A stretch of DNA of 64,000 nt from Symbiodinium sp. CCMP2592 (taxonomy: Eukaryota; Sar; Dinophyceae; Suessiales; Symbiodiniaceae): positions 500,594-564,593 of the forward strand of contig CAJNDT010001891.1 in NCBI GenBank assembly GCA_905221615.1, read 5' to 3'. Both the position numbers and the translations under genes were made by a program. Of the stretch, positions 1 through 11,624 are shown one piece after another. The stretch's first letter is position 1. Every line of letters starts with the position of its first letter. The notes below the pieces were generated by a model. That model was not told the origin of the DNA. It searched no databases and saw only the letters and a list, made by a program, of their open reading frames with translations.

Positions 1-484
1 AGACGCTGTAGATGAGGGGCGCACACCAGTCCGCTGCCTCAGTGCTCTCAATGGGAAAATTTGGGTACTTTTGGTTGAGGGGTTTAGGGTTTAGTTCTCT
101 TACGGAGCAATGTTGGGAATTTTGCTAAATCCTGAACCTTATACTCTACCACCCCACTTAAGGTCTCCTGGATAGCCTTGCTTCCCGTCCGAGACCCGTA
201 AAAAGGGGCACTAAGTCCGATGCAAGATCTTGCAAAGGCGTCGGCTCCTGGCAGCTTCCACTGCGATTTTGTTTATAAGGGAGCCCAAAACTTAGAACCC
301 CGCATCTGCGACACGCAAATCCCAGGCAATACTTCTCCATCTGGTCCCCATCCATTGGGGACTGTGAACATTGAAAGTTGCAAGCAGCACTTAGAGTTAG
401 CTTAGCACGCTACTCCACAGATAAGGAAACACCAAAGCCCGGATGCCATATGTCGCAGCATGTGGTGACGTACCGGCCTTCATG

Positions 485-584
485 TAAGGGCCTTAATAAT
501 TAGAACGGAGTTTTGGGGACCATTATACGATGTTCAAAACAAAGAAATTGTCAAATAGCATAGGTCATTAGTAAGGCCCCTATA
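485..584. mobile_element. Family F element, diverged
   Basis: TAAGGGCCTTAATAATTAGA at the left, TTAGTAAGGCCCCTATA at the right. The centre TTTTGGGGACCATTATACGAT matches the family. Confidence 0.75.
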
Positions 585-2182
585 GCAGGCCCGCTAATCT
601 CGAAGAAGATCAGAAGCCCTCATGACACGATCCACGGACTCGCAACATGAGGGAGGGTTCAGGGCTTATACTGTAGTATAGTAGGAACCTGAGAAAGAAA
701 CCCTGGGCCTATAATAACACATGCCCAGGGTTTCTTAATCAGGTTCCTGCATTATCGTGCTTTTATCGATGTCCACTACTGCCAGCATCACCTGCCTTCG
801 ATCTCTCTGTGCCCAAGGCCTTGAAAACCACCGGAACTGGGTCTAGCGTTTAGGGTTTAGGGTAGGGTTTACTTAGCTGTCCCCACGACTAGGCCTAAGC
901 CCTACGTAAACCGGTCTCCTTGATGTCCTGACAGCGCGGAGGAACTTCCGTCCAAATCTTCTTGGTAAGGCTACCTCACAGGACTCATCGCTGAAATGAC
1001 ACATGCCACATGCCTCCGAAAAGGATCTCATGTAGCAGCTGCTCAGCTGTAGATCAAGCCAGGCATCACAAACATGAGATGATTTGGAACTTTCGCGTCA
1101 CATCAAAGCACCTCGCTTAAGCAAAGCCGCAGAACAAGACCGAGTCTCCCGGGATGTGAGCGCTGACAAGCGATACCTGCTGCCACTTGCAAGGTCGAAA
1201 TAAATAGCTAACAATGACAATAACAACATTGACAAGAGTAGTAGAAAGAACAACATACTAACAGTAATAACAATAAAAAACATCGACAATAGCTATCATA
1301 GCATGGTCTATTCCAGAGGTAGACTGCCTGGGAATGTTCGGCCGTGGGTGGAAATTTGTTGGGGACATGGCAAGATCAGGATGCCCTTGTGGGCTCTTGA
1401 AGTTTTCCTTAGTTTGTTGTTTGAGGCTTCCTGGATTGGCTCTAAAAGGGATTTTGTGCTTCTGAAGGCTCTGCTGCGTCTTCAATGCATCCACGAGCCT
1501 CACAACGAGGGGGGCTCTTTCTTGCTCCACATTTCAGGGCCTAGGAAGCTAGTAGGGGCAGGGACCGCCAAAGGTGTAGGACCTGATCGTGCTGCACGCA
1601 GTTGAAGGTTCAGACCCATACCCTTCAGTGTAGAGACTTTCTTGGACTTCCCAAAGGGTCCAAATATATACAAATAGCAGGTGCTTAGTAGGTATGTGGG
1701 CCCCAAGAGAATGTATGAATATAATACATATATATATATACACACACACATTGTTAGTATGATACGACTATGACTTGGACCCTTTGGATTAGGATTCGAT
1801 AGTAAAGCAAAAACAGTTCGCAGAAAATGAACGACATTGAAGAGCGCAGGGAAGCTCTCAACATCTTGCGTATCTGGGATCTTCTTACATGGGCAGCCAA
1901 CTCAACCCCAGCAGTCATGAGACGACGCATGCACGTCTACCTTCTGTTGAGTTGTGCAGCAGGCTGCCAGGTCAGCTACAGTAACGAGGGTTATTGGACG
2001 TTTAGGTGACATTGTACGGGCATTGAATTTCATACATGGTAAGGTCCGTCAATACATGCAGTAGTATACTATTCCCTACTCTAGCATGTTTTTATGCGAA
2101 CCCTTTCCTGTTGGACGTCCACGATCTTGTGCAGTCACCTGATGGTTTGTTGGGTGAGTTATATCTCGTACCACGGATACTT
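585..2182. other. Unassigned DNA
   Basis: Apart from the A element and a short TATATA/CACACA run at 1725-1751, nothing is recognised. Short open frames of 60-100 codons overlap on both strands and show no domain. Confidence 0.6.
681..750. mobile_element. Family A inverted-repeat element
   Basis: GTAGGAACCTGA...AAGAAACCCTGGGC pairs with GCCCAGGGTTTCTT...TCAGGTTCCTGC across a loop of about 17 bases. The same arms occur at 12995-13104. Confidence 0.75.
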
Positions 2183-2283
2183 GGGAGTTTCCGAGAACTA
2201 GGGCTACCTTATTTGGGGCCCTTATAATAAGGATTCTACTATTTAGGGTACTATGTGAAGGTCCCCCATTTTTGGATACTCCC
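2183..2283. mobile_element. Family B inverted-repeat element
   Basis: GGGAGTTTCCGAGAACTAGGG at the left end and CCCATTTTTGGATACTCCC at the right. The interior CTTATAATAAGGAT and TTTAGGGTACTAT are shared by other B copies. Arms have several mismatches, so it is an older copy. Confidence 0.75.
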
Positions 2284-2558
2284 ACTTAGACGGAACAAAG
2301 ATCCTTTGCCACTTAGCCCCTCATCCGGTCTTGGCTGTTGGGTTTAGGGTATAAGTTCTATGGATTAGATTAGGAACTAGGGTAACTAGGGCGTGGGGTG
2401 AAGGTTCTATGGCTGCGGTTCAGGGCTTGAGAACCTAGGGCTTGCTGCTTTAACTTCGGGGTGTTGTTGAAGGTCTGCTCCCTCGTCCCTCTGTACGGCG
2501 ATGGACGAAGTGTAACGCAGGTGAAGGCCTCCCTGCCCCCCTCATTGCAGCTAGATTT

Positions 2559-2660
2559 GGGGATTCCGAAAAATAGGGGTACCTTATTTTGGGGTCCTTA
2601 TAATAAGGATACTAATATTTATGGTACTATATTAGGGTCCCCTATTTCCGGAAACTCCCA
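2559..2660. mobile_element. Family B inverted-repeat element
   Basis: Left GGATTCCGAAAAATAGGGGT, right CCCCTATTTCCGGAAACTCCC. The interior has CCTTATAATAAGGATACT. It lies 275 bp from the preceding B copy. Confidence 0.8.
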
Positions 2661-3282
2661 TTTTGCCTCGAGCTTGAGCACTGTCTTGAAGCCAAAAGTC
2701 TTGAAGACCTGCTGATACCTGCAGCTTTAATGCGGGAGCAACCCCAGAATTTTGAATTCCGAAGATCAAGATGTTAAACACAAGGCCCCTAAGAAACAGA
2801 TCCCTCATCCTCCAACATCCCGCCGAAACACCTCGTAAAGTAGGGCTGCCAGGCGTTGGAATTAAGGATTGGGGCAATATACAGGTGCTGCAAACACATC
2901 ACGGTCTCAACATTCGTGGGAGCTTCCGGTGACTGTCAGCCGTCGGAATCTCCGCAGAGATAGGACACGCTGAGGCTGAATAAGGGGACTTTCATAAGGG
3001 TTTATTGATCCGGGCTTTTATAAAGCTTCAAAAGAAGGTCAAAAACCTAGGCTGCAATGATTAGATTGCGGCTTTTGGGAGCATGATATGACAATATAAT
3101 ATACTTGCACATGAGGGAATGCTCATGCCGACTATCCAGACCTGTCGGTTGCAGGTTTGAGGCATCCTCGACGAGGCCTTTGGTATCACTGCTCTATACT
3201 CCAAGTTGCCATTTGTTGAAGCAGGAGACACTGATAATGGCAAAGGAGAGCAGGCACAAGAGTCCTCAGTAGGGATTTGGGG

Positions 3283-3400
3283 TTAGCTACATGGGTAGTT
3301 CTCTAACTGGGATCCCTGTTTAAGTCCCCGAAATAGTACGGCGCCCTTATAGAAACGACCCTAAACTAATCTACAGAACCACCACATGGTACCGGACTTT
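3283..3400. mobile_element. Family O repeat
   Basis: TTAGCTACATGGGTAGTTCT, CTGGGATCCCTGTTTAAGTC and CCCTTATAGAAACGACCC align with the copy at 56574. The inverted ends are weak, so its class is uncertain. Confidence 0.5.
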
Positions 3401-3431
3401 AGGGAATCATAATCAAGCTTTCTGGGCTTCT

Positions 3432-3548
3432 ATTACCCCAAGGGTCCAAGTGCCCACTAGTCATACACTCTCCCAAATATGAACCTACATAACTACTATC
3501 TTAAGCCCAGGTACCTGATTATTCTGTCCTTTGGACCGCTGGGGTATT
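3432..3548. mobile_element. Family I inverted-repeat element
   Basis: ATTACCCCAAGGGTCCAAGT pairs loosely with CCTTTGGACCGCTGGGGTAT. CCCAGGTACCTGATTATTCT lies in the right arm. Confidence 0.72.
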
Positions 3549-4190
3549 ACTACTGTGGAATTATTAAGTCCCCCCAAAACCGTTATTAGGATGGTCTTTT
3601 GGGGCCGACTTCCGTAAAGTGTATGTGGACCCTCTTATTAAAGGGTTCTTGGGGTCTCAGCTTCCAGCAGGTCCACAGAACCCAAAGTGTAAGGAATGTA
3701 GAGTCACACGCAAACCACATCGCTTAAAGACGCTAAGACCTTAAAGCCCTAAGCCTTACAACACCAAAGCCCTAACCCTAAACCTAAACCCTAAACCGAA
3801 GCCTTAACTCCGTTGTAGTAACCCTTATAAAAATCCCTACAAGACCCCATTTAAAAGGAACCCTCACAGAAGGGGCCCAGGGTCCGTAGAGGCCGACAAT
3901 CTTCTTGCCCATGGCTAGTAGCGAGGAGGTGCAAGCGAAGCACCGTTACACGGAAGGCCTGAAGCTTAGGAAACGCAAGCTCGAACCTGGAGCGACAGAA
4001 AGGAGAGGGCTTTAGGGTTTAGGGCTTTTAGTAAACCCCAGCAAAGTTGGATTGAGGACAATTGGTTCTGGGATTCCTTATACATCGCTTCAAGGATTGA
4101 GGCTATCAGGTTTCCAACTCTTGGGGCTTCTACTGTGAGCGTTCTAGAAGCAGCAGATATGATAGGCTGCGCGGGGAAGGAAGTCCGGGG

Positions 4191-4268
4191 TTCTAAACCC
4201 TAAAACCCCAAAACCCTAGACCCTAAACCACAAAACCTCTAAACCCTAAACCCCCTAAACCCTAAACC
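4191..4268. repeat. CCCTAAA telomere-like tract
   Basis: Degenerate CCCTAAACC repeats. A TTTAGGG tract in the opposite sense follows at 4331, with about 60 bp of other sequence between. Confidence 0.85.
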
Positions 4269-4330
4269 GGGTTCTATAGGGCTGGAGGGCCTTGAAGTTC
4301 TGGGGTTTACTGTCTGGGGTTGTCGCCGGG

Positions 4331-4432
4331 TTAGGATTTAGGGTTTAGGGTTTAGGGTTTAGGATTTAGGGTTTTGGGTTTAGGGTTTAGGATTTAGGGT
4401 TTTGGGTTTAGGGTGTAGAGTTTATAGTTTAG
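4331..4432. repeat. TTTAGGG telomere-like tract
   Basis: Includes perfect TTTAGGG runs and TTTTGGG/ATTTAGGG variants. Oriented head-on to the tract at 4191. Confidence 0.87.
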
Positions 4433-5086
4433 GACTGTGGGTTTGAGGTTCTTAAGCTGCCGAGCTTTAGAAACTGGGAAGCTGCTCAGGTGTTTGTCAG
4501 AAACCTCAAAGTCAGTACCGAGTGTGTAAACAGATACCGATAGATGCCGAAGGTGAGGCTGAAAGCTTCCTGGAGTGACAGTGGCTATTACAGTTTATCT
4601 CTTTTGCCCCTGTCGTTATCATCTTCCTCTCGTTCGATATCAGCATTATCAACAGTATTCCTTATCACTAACAGCTTCCAAAAGCGACACTATGCTCAAC
4701 CCCGGCCTTTCATGGCTGCTTCTGGTGCTGCTGCCGGGCTTGGCTGTATTGGTATTGTTGCTTTGTGACGGTTAAACTGTTTTGACGATAGTCGTACTGA
4801 TGAGCTTGCGATGATGCTGATGACTGCACTTGATGAAGAAGTTGTCCTTATTGCGAAGTCTCGTCATACTGAAAGTAGGACCTAGCGTCTGGATTCGTTT
4901 TATCACGAAACCACGAGCAATTAGTCCGAACACCAAACTCCAAACCCTTACGTAACCTTCAAGCCTTCTAAGTCAACCTCTGTAAGCCTTACGCCAAATC
5001 CGCAGCTAGGCCTTAAATGCCTAAACGTGTAAACCCTGAACCCCAAGCCCATTAAATCATTAACTCGAAACCTTCGGCTCAAACCC

Positions 5087-5192
5087 ATGTAGGTGGTTGT
5101 CAAAATTAGGGCCCTTTTTGGGCGCCCTAAATACTAGGTGCCGTAATATACTAGGGACCCAAAAAGGGACCATAATTTTGACAACCACCCAT
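5087..5192. mobile_element. Family C inverted-repeat element
   Basis: GTAGGTGGTTGTCAAAATTA at the left, AATTTTGACAACCACCCA at the right. The centre reads CCCTAAATACTAGGTGCCGT, as in other C copies. Confidence 0.83.
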
Positions 5193-5260
5193 ATCCTCAA
5201 GACCCCCCAAACAGAGCCTGCAATCCTCAGGATTCGACTCTTTTGCCGTTCTGCCGTAGA

Positions 5261-5393
5261 ACCCTAAACCCTAAACCCGAAACCCTTAACCCCTAAACCC
5301 CTAAAACCCTAAAAACCCTAAAACCCTACAGCCCTAAACCCCTTAAAACCTTAAACCCTTAACCCCTACAACCCCTAAAACCCTAAAACCATG
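5261..5393. repeat. CCCTAAA telomere-like tract
   Basis: Units vary in the number of C and A residues (CCCCTAAAA, CCTTAAA). Related short tracts lie at 3774-3800, 6346-6422 and 8156-8190. Confidence 0.8.
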
Positions 5394-5707
5394 CCCTTTT
5401 GCCGTTCTGCCATAAGCGTCCGTGGGTCGGCCCGGGCCCTTCCAGGCACACAGGTGGTGTCCGAACCTGAATCTGTAAAGTAACTGGGAAAATCGCAATG
5501 ATGGTTTAGGGTTTGGGGGGTTAAGGCTTTTTTTAAGGGTGCAGTCGGTGCAGTGGGACTTTCACTCTGCCGACTCCCTGCCCAATTTGGGGTTAAGGTT
5601 TAGGGTTTAGGATTCAGGGGTTACAGGGTCTAGGGCTTTTGTAGATGTTTGACGAGGCGCATCCGGTGGTTTTGGGTGCCTTGATTTTTTTTTGAGATTA
5701 GCAATAA

Positions 5708-5810
5708 CTAGGTTGGCCCTTTAAAGCCTCTGAAAAATATTCGTAAATAGGGTCCTATTAAGCCCAAGCAGGGAAAATACAAAATGTCCCAGTCCCAAAG
5801 GCCTACCTAG
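5708..5810. mobile_element. Family L inverted-repeat element, second copy
   Basis: Termini are CTAGGTTGGCCCTTT and AAAGGCCTACCTAG. The interior shares CGTAAATAGG.TCCTATTAAGCCC with the copy at 46085. Either strand reads CTAG|GT...AG|, so it could splice in both orientations. No gene is recognised around it. An open frame on the minus strand at 5807-6070 (87 codons) abuts it but resembles nothing I know. Confidence 0.75.
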
Positions 5811-6443
5811 ATAATGTTGAGGCGCTCCTTATGACCAGCTTCCAACATGTCCCGGTGCAATTCTTTCCCCTTGGGTTTACAACTGTTGCTACAGTTGCTT
5901 TTTGAAGTTCGAAAGAATGGGTTGCTGTAGCTCCCCTGCATTCGGGCAGCTTCGGGCATCAGGGACTTTAGGGCAATGAAACTCCGCTGCATCCAGACAG
6001 TGGGATTCGTGATAATGTTATCACGATTGCCTCTATGTTCACGACAACCAGAGTGCGAAAAGAAACACAAACAAGCACACCCTAAACCTCAAACCCTGTA
6101 ATTGCACACATGGAACCTGAAAAGCCAGTTCCTATCTTCCTAGGTCATTTGTGTAGCATTGCCAGCCTTTTTTCGTCTAGCCTCTAAATCCCAGACCATA
6201 GTGTTTGCGGTCTACACGATAACTTTAAGTTAGGGCGTGAGGCAATTCGAAAGAGCAGTCTTGGGTATAGCATACTCTCAGTTTCTCTGGGAGCTATGAT
6301 AAATTTGGCTGGATGGTTACTAACAAATGCCGAAGCCCTAAACATAAGCCCTAAACCCCAAAACAAACCCTAATACCCTAAGCAATACCCTAAACCCAAA
6401 TACCCTAAACCCTAAACCCCCAACCTTAGTGAATTCTCCAATA

Positions 6444-6558
6444 CTCTAGACCCAAGAGAACCTAGGAATAGAAAGGGTGTCCTTTTTTGGTTTAAAGGGG
6501 CTTAGAAGGGAACCTGAACCCTAACACAGGGAAATAAGGGGCTACTCTTGGTCGTGAT
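6444..6558. mobile_element. Family H element
   Basis: CTCTAGACCCAAGAGAACCT at the left, GGCTACTCTTGGTCGTGA at the right. GGTTTAAAGGGGCTTAGAAG is characteristic of the interior. Confidence 0.78.
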
Positions 6559-6567
6559 CCTGCGATG

Positions 6568-6661
6568 ATACTACAACAACTACTACTACTAATAATAAGA
6601 ATAATAATAACAATAATAACAATAATAAAAATAAAAGCTACTACTACTACTACTACTACTA

Positions 6662-6728
<67 letters not shown>

Positions 6729-6735
6729 CACTACT
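6568..6735. repeat. (ACT)n/(AAT)n trinucleotide array
   Basis: ACTACTACTAATAATAAGAATAATA changes into about 90 bases of (ACT)n. The long open frames over it are poly-Thr or poly-Val readings and not genes. Confidence 0.95.
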
Positions 6736-6838
6736 GCGAGATCAGGTCCGGAAATGAAAATGGCGCGCCCAACGGCTGCGTGCATTTTTGCTCCCGAGGA
6801 TGGTGTGGAGCTACGCGCTGCTGGGGGTTTTGCAGTTC

Positions 6839-6935
6839 AGGGTTAGGGTTACAGGGTTCTAGGGTTTAGGGTTTCAAGGGGGTTTAGAGCTTGGGGTTAG
6901 GGTTGCAGGGTTTTGGGGTTTAGGGTTTTAGGGCT
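6839..6935. repeat. TTTAGGG telomere-like tract
   Basis: Degenerate GGGTTAGGG/GGGTTTAGGG repeats. Confidence 0.8.
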
Positions 6936-6954
6936 TAGTGGAGCTAAGCGAGGC

Positions 6955-7053
6955 TAATATAAGTGCCTTAGTAATTAGAATGGGCCTATAAAACAAAAAA
7001 AGGGTAATAAGGAACCCCCAAGATCGCATGGGTAATTATTTAAGCCCCTATAG
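6955..7053. mobile_element. Family F element
   Basis: TAATATAAGTGCCTTAGTAA at the left and GGTAATTATTTAAGCCCCTA at the right, with GGAACCCCCAAGAT inside. Confidence 0.77.
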
Positions 7054-7302
7054 TAGGGTGTTCTACTAAGGCGTTTGCTGTTCAGGGTTTGGAATAATTA
7101 GTAACACCATTCCCCTGTAGCCCCTCGATGCTCATATCATTCTTGATCCTAGTCTTGTGCTGTGCAAACTAAGGCGTGGGTTGTGACGAGGTGAAATTCG
7201 ACTTTTGCAGCTGTTGGCCGTCAGGGTTTCATTGCTTCGGGCTTGAGGGCTCTCTGTCTCTGTAAGATGTTTACAAACTCAGGAGATACATCCTGAAGCT
7301 CT

Positions 7303-7416
7303 TCTAGACCCAAGAGTAACCTAGGAATAAAAAGGGTGCCCTTTTTGATTTAAAGGGGCTTATAAGGGAACCTGAACCCTCAAAAAAGGGAATAAGGGCC
7401 TACTCTGGGTCCTAGT
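7303..7416. mobile_element. Family H element
   Basis: TCTAGACCCAAGAGTAACCT pairs with GGCCTACTCTGGGTCCTAG. The interior is nearly identical to the copy at 6444. Confidence 0.82.
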
Positions 7417-8280
7417 CTTATGTAGGATTCACTCGGGCTGCAGGATCCATCTCCACCACGACTTTCTCGACAACTCGAGGTAAAAGATTCTTGTTCAAAC
7501 GTCCACCAGCTAGAAAAGATCTGAAAGTGGGCTGTTGTATATTATTTGATGTGGGAATTGCATTGCAACTACTCGCAGTGCGGCTAACAAACGAATCAAT
7601 CTTCATCTTCATCCTAACCCTGGACCCCGCAAAGCCGAAATCATGAATCTGATTTCTGACAGGCAGTATGTGTCTTGCTGAGATCGGCCTCATCGCATCG
7701 ATTGTGCTACCTTGTAGTTACGGGCTAGGGTGAACTCCCTGACAGCCAGTGTTGGGTGCAGGAGTTGCGCAGAGAGTCGGCTAGACGGCTAGAGATACTT
7801 CACGTCTCTTTCATGTCGGTTGCACGCCCGTCTTGCGGCTGCCGTTCTGCACGAATTAAGGCAATTATGCTTGACACAGGGCAGTAAAACATAAATCAGA
7901 CAACACTGCCGATGCCAAGTAGTGTCCGGAAAGGAAGAGATGTGTGCGGATTTCGGCTGTACGTCTGCGTATTAACAGCTGCAGGATTAGTCAATAAGAA
8001 TCGAAGCTCGTCGGCAGGGCCAGGAATCGCTTCGCGATGGTGGCACTGCATCATGCGTTGACACTTCGGAAAGCGGACAGCCTGAAGGCAACTTCGAAAC
8101 ACGATGCCGACCCTGAAATTTGTCAGACCGGTAAGTTTCAGGTTCCTGGTGTTCCAAAACCCTAAACCCTCTAAGCCCTAAGACCCTAAGTCCTGAAATC
8201 GAACCCGACCGCGACATCGCGCCCACCCTCTCAGCCGAGATCAGCCAGCAGCCTGTTCTCAGCAGATCGAGGGCTTGCTG
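7417..8280. other. Unassigned DNA with one exon-like open frame
   Basis: A minus-strand frame at 7693-7418 (91 codons, with LAGGRLNKNLLPRVVEKVV) has a more protein-like composition than its neighbours but matches no family I know. Nothing else is recognised. Confidence 0.4.
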
Positions 8281-8411
8281 GGTTTAGGGTTTAGGGTTTG
8301 TTTTAAGGGTTTAAGGTTTTTTTTTAGGGTTTAGGGTTTGTTTTTAGGTTTTAAGTTTGTTTTTAGAAATTTGGTTGTAAGGTTTTAGGGTTTAGGGTTT
8401 AGGGGTTAGGC
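8281..8411. repeat. TTTAGGG tract with T-rich interruptions
   Basis: TTTAGGGTTTAGGG alternates with TTTTTTTTTAGGG and TTTGTTTTTAGG. Confidence 0.82.
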
Positions 8412-8507
8412 TTGCATTTAGGGGCTCCCATACAGCTTCTTACAAGAGCTCTACCAATGATAAGCAAAGGGGTGTAGCCTTTAGATTTTCGAGTTTGGAT
8501 ATGCTTT

Positions 8508-8610
8508 AGGGGAAAAGGAGGGACCCTTAATGGGGACCCCTACCCTATAAGGGGCTACATAATGGGTATATAATAGCTATATTAAGGGTATATACCTAGG
8601 GGTCCTTATT
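8508..8610. mobile_element. Family G element, right end truncated
   Basis: AGGGGAAAAGGAGGGACCCT at the left, then TATATAATAGCTATATTAAG and TATACCTAGGGGTCCTTA. The terminal arm GGGTCCCTCCTTTT is lost. Confidence 0.8.
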
Positions 8611-8662
8611 TACGTAGGACGAAGGATTGTATGAGGCTCAGAACGGGGTACGATGAGGATAC

Positions 8663-8768
8663 ATGGGCGGTTGTCAAAATTACGGTCCCTTTTGGGGTAC
8701 CCCAAATATTAGGTGCCGTACCAGAATAAGGACACAAAAAGGGACCCTAATTTTGACAGCCACCCACA
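8663..8768. mobile_element. Family C inverted-repeat element
   Basis: ATGGGCGGTTGTCAAAATTA pairs with TAATTTTGACAGCCACCCA. A second C copy in the same orientation follows 75 bp downstream. Confidence 0.85.
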
Positions 8769-8842
8769 TAAAAGCTGCATCTTCCTTGAGTATTCCCTTG
8801 CAATTAGATGGTACATGTCCTGAGGTTGGACTTAACGCTATC

Positions 8843-8941
8843 ATGTGGGTGGTTGTCAAAATTATGGTCCTTTTTGGGGTACCCTAAATATTAGGTGCCG
8901 TATTATAATAAGGAGGGTCCCTACTTTTGATAACTACCCAT
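8843..8941. mobile_element. Family C inverted-repeat element, second of a pair
   Basis: TGTGGGTGGTTGTCAAAATT at the left, ACTTTTGATAACTACCCA at the right. It has lost a few bases near AATAAGGAGGGTCCC relative to its neighbour. Confidence 0.83.
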
Positions 8942-9167
8942 GTGACGTCTGGAGTCTGAAAAAACGTGTCAGAAGCATAGGGATATCCCATATAAACCCC
9001 CCTTATGATGAAGCCCAATAAGGTAGGGATATCCCTATAAAATTGCCTATAAAATGCTTATGCTTATGTGGTTTTGGGGTCCCTAAGAAGTTGTGGTTGA
9101 GGGTTTAAGGGTCCTGACAGGCGGTCACGGGGCTGAGGATGGCGGACTGACTCTTGCGGGGCTCCGG

Positions 9168-9290
9168 GTTTTAGGTTTAGGGTTTAGGTTTAGGGTTTAG
9201 GTTTAGGGTTTAGGGTTTGGGGTTTAGGGTTGAGGGTTTAGGTTTAGGGTTTAGGTTTAGGGTTTGGGGTTTAGGGATCAGGGGTTTAAG
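9168..9290. repeat. TTTAGGG/TTTAGG tract
   Basis: Alternates 7-mer TTTAGGG and 6-mer TTTAGG units, giving a 13 bp higher-order period in part. Confidence 0.85.
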
Positions 9291-9934
9291 GGTTTCGGGT
9301 CCAAATTTGGGGGATTGCGGGTCGGAATGAAAAATGGCCTGCTGTTCAGGATAGATCACCAAACATACACCCACTAAGAACCAATACCAGTACCGATATA
9401 AACTCAGCTGTAGCTCTGCAACCTTCATATTACAAAAGGAAAATGCTGCGCAAGCTGCTCTGTGGGGAAGTGGGCAGAGCAGCATGACTCCAAGTCTCCA
9501 AGCATCGCAATGGCCTTTTGTTGATCGCGCACTTGCCGAAGCTGGTGCCAGCCATGCATGTTGTGTACGATCTCTCAACAGCCCCTGTTACCTTGCAGCA
9601 TCTAAACGAACCCAGGCTCACGCTATGCATGGATGCTGAACACAATATCTAAGCAATGAGAAGGCAGCGTGTCTTCAAAGGTACGGTCAACAATGGGCAA
9701 GTAAGGTGCCCCGTTTACCTGAATGGCCAACCCTCGAGTATGCAACTAATCGCATCCCGATACCGAAACCCCCAGCCAGAAGTCCTCAACCTTGGCTGCA
9801 AAGTAACAGGAGGCACTGGGCTCGGTTTGCCATCATAACCACTGCACGGATCTGCACGGTAGGTGCCCTGCGATCCCCTGAAGGGCATTTGACTGATTGG
9901 TGAGCTTTTCGTGCTACCATGTATAGCATACATC
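9291..9934. other. Unassigned DNA
   Basis: Overlapping frames of 60-120 codons on both strands; the longest minus one (9578-9210) ends in translated telomere-like repeat (LNPKPKPSTLNPKP) and is not credible as a gene. Confidence 0.6.
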
Positions 9935-10072
9935 TGCGTCTATGTGTGTGTGTGTAGATATGTATATGCTCATATACATACATACATACTCACACATACA
10001 TACATAAATACATACATACATGCATGTAAACATGTGTATATATATATATATACATAGATACATAGATGTGTG

Positions 10073-10109
<37 letters not shown>

Positions 10110-10142
10110 GCATGTGTTTTGCATGTGTACGTATAGGTGCAT

Positions 10143-10173
<31 letters not shown>

Positions 10174-10379
10174 CATATACATATGCATGTAAGTGTGTAT
10201 GTATGTATGTACGTATGTATGTATGGCCGCATGTCCAAACGTTCGATGCTGCATTACTGTGCTGCTACGTGTACATTACAAGTCGATGTAAGCTGGCGTA
10301 TGTGTGCTTTAGTAACCGGGTGTATATGCGATAGACTTGCAACGTCTATCCCGCTCCCGGTGTATGTACGCATATGTAT

Positions 10380-10422
<43 letters not shown>

Positions 10423-10690
10423 AAAACATACAAACAAACACGCAGACAGGCAGGCAGACATACATACATACATACATACATGCATGTCTGTATTTATATA
10501 TATATATATATATATATGTGTGCTACGTATGCATATTATATGCATACATGCATACATGTGTATACATACATGTATATGTGTGTGCATATGTGTGTGTGTG
10601 TATATATATATATGAATATACACGCGCATAAATATGTATGTCTAGACAGAAATAAACAAATACCTATATATATATATATATATAAAGACC
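9935..10690. repeat. Large (TA)n/(CATA)n/(TATG)n microsatellite region
   Basis: Blocks of (TA)n, (CATA)n and (TG)n at 9935-10245 and 10371-10690 flank about 120 bp of non-repetitive sequence. The open frames here (up to 243 codons, rich in Ile/Tyr/Cys/Met) follow from the repeat. Confidence 0.95.
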
Positions 10691-11118
10691 AAGGAAAATA
10701 CCGGAAACAGAAGCAGCACATGCATACAGGGAGGTGCAGCGACTGTGCAATATGCTGTCGAGGCTGCCTATCGCTTGGAAACGACTGTGGTCACTAAAAC
10801 CAAATTCCATGCCCCAACAAGGAACTAGACTATGCCAAAAGCCCTGAAACTTGAAATCTAAAGCGCAGCTTCGGACTCTCACTTGCGCCGCCACGCTCCT
10901 CAGATCTTCCCTGGACAGCGGCATTGACACGAAGATCTCTAGAGCAGCAACGCCTTCATTGACTTAGGGGTTTAGGGCTCAGGGTTTCAAAAGCATGTCA
11001 GTATATCGGCAGCCCGTTTCGAGTGAGTGTAAAACATCAAATCTTGGCTCGGCTCGAGGCTGGCTTGACATAGCCCCCCCGGTTTAGGGTTTAGGGGGTT
11101 TAGGGTTTAGGGTTACCA

Positions 11119-11246
11119 TACTTGAAGGGTCATGGGACTTAGTAACTAGGGTTATAATTCGGGTAACTATAATTTATTTAATTACTTATAACCCCAATTG
11201 GGGTACTTACAACCTTGCTTACTAAGTCCCATGATCCTCCAAGTAG
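11119..11246. mobile_element. Family D inverted-repeat element
   Basis: TACTTGAAGGGTCATGGGAC pairs with GTCCCATGATCCTCCAAGTA. The interior is rich in GGGTAACTATAA/TTATAACCCC. Confidence 0.85.
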
Positions 11247-11405
11247 TGCTCTTGAGAACTACTGCTCCGTAGATTTTGATGATGGCCTCGGATCTGGTAT
11301 CATGATGTTTCTGTCGATGAAAATACAGTAAGAGTGAAGACGGTGCTCGTGAAGTAGCTTGCACTAGCTCCACATCTCTCACCAGTTACAGGCATTCATA
11401 CTTTA

Positions 11406-11546
11406 GGTACTGCCCCCAGACAGTCATGGTCTATAATGGGGCTACTATTCAGGTCCTAATACATCTATGTTATGAAACCCGCCCTAAACCCTAAACCCCT
11501 TAACCCTAAACCCTATTTTCAACTATTACTGAATGGGGGCCGTACC
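11406..11546. mobile_element. Family J element containing a CCCTAAA tract
   Basis: GGTACTGCCCCCAGACAGT at the left and TTACTGAATGGGGGCCGTACC at the right. Between them, 11486-11515 is CCCTAAACCC-type telomere sequence that the copy at 26476 lacks. Confidence 0.68.
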
Positions 11547-11624
11547 CATTTCATACTCATCATGCCGATGCTTTCAGTCCATCTGCCGCATCATACAACG
11601 AACGCCTAAGCCCCTCACCCGTAA

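Larger units (their letters stand above)
2661..5084. other. Unassigned DNA with repeats
   Basis: Holds the O and I elements and telomere-like tracts listed separately. 3550-3770 and 4441-5084 contain no recognisable gene; the frames at 4544-4775 are short and unsupported. Confidence 0.6.

Noticed and set aside
9170..9290. Functional chromosome end
   Set aside because: Tracts of this kind lie throughout the window with ordinary sequence on both sides and in both orientations, so none marks a true end here.
10066..10797. 243-codon open frame, the longest outside the transporter gene
   Set aside because: It is translated (TA)n/(CATA)n microsatellite (Ile-Tyr, Met-Tyr-Val repeats). Frames on the opposite strand are equally open for the same reason.
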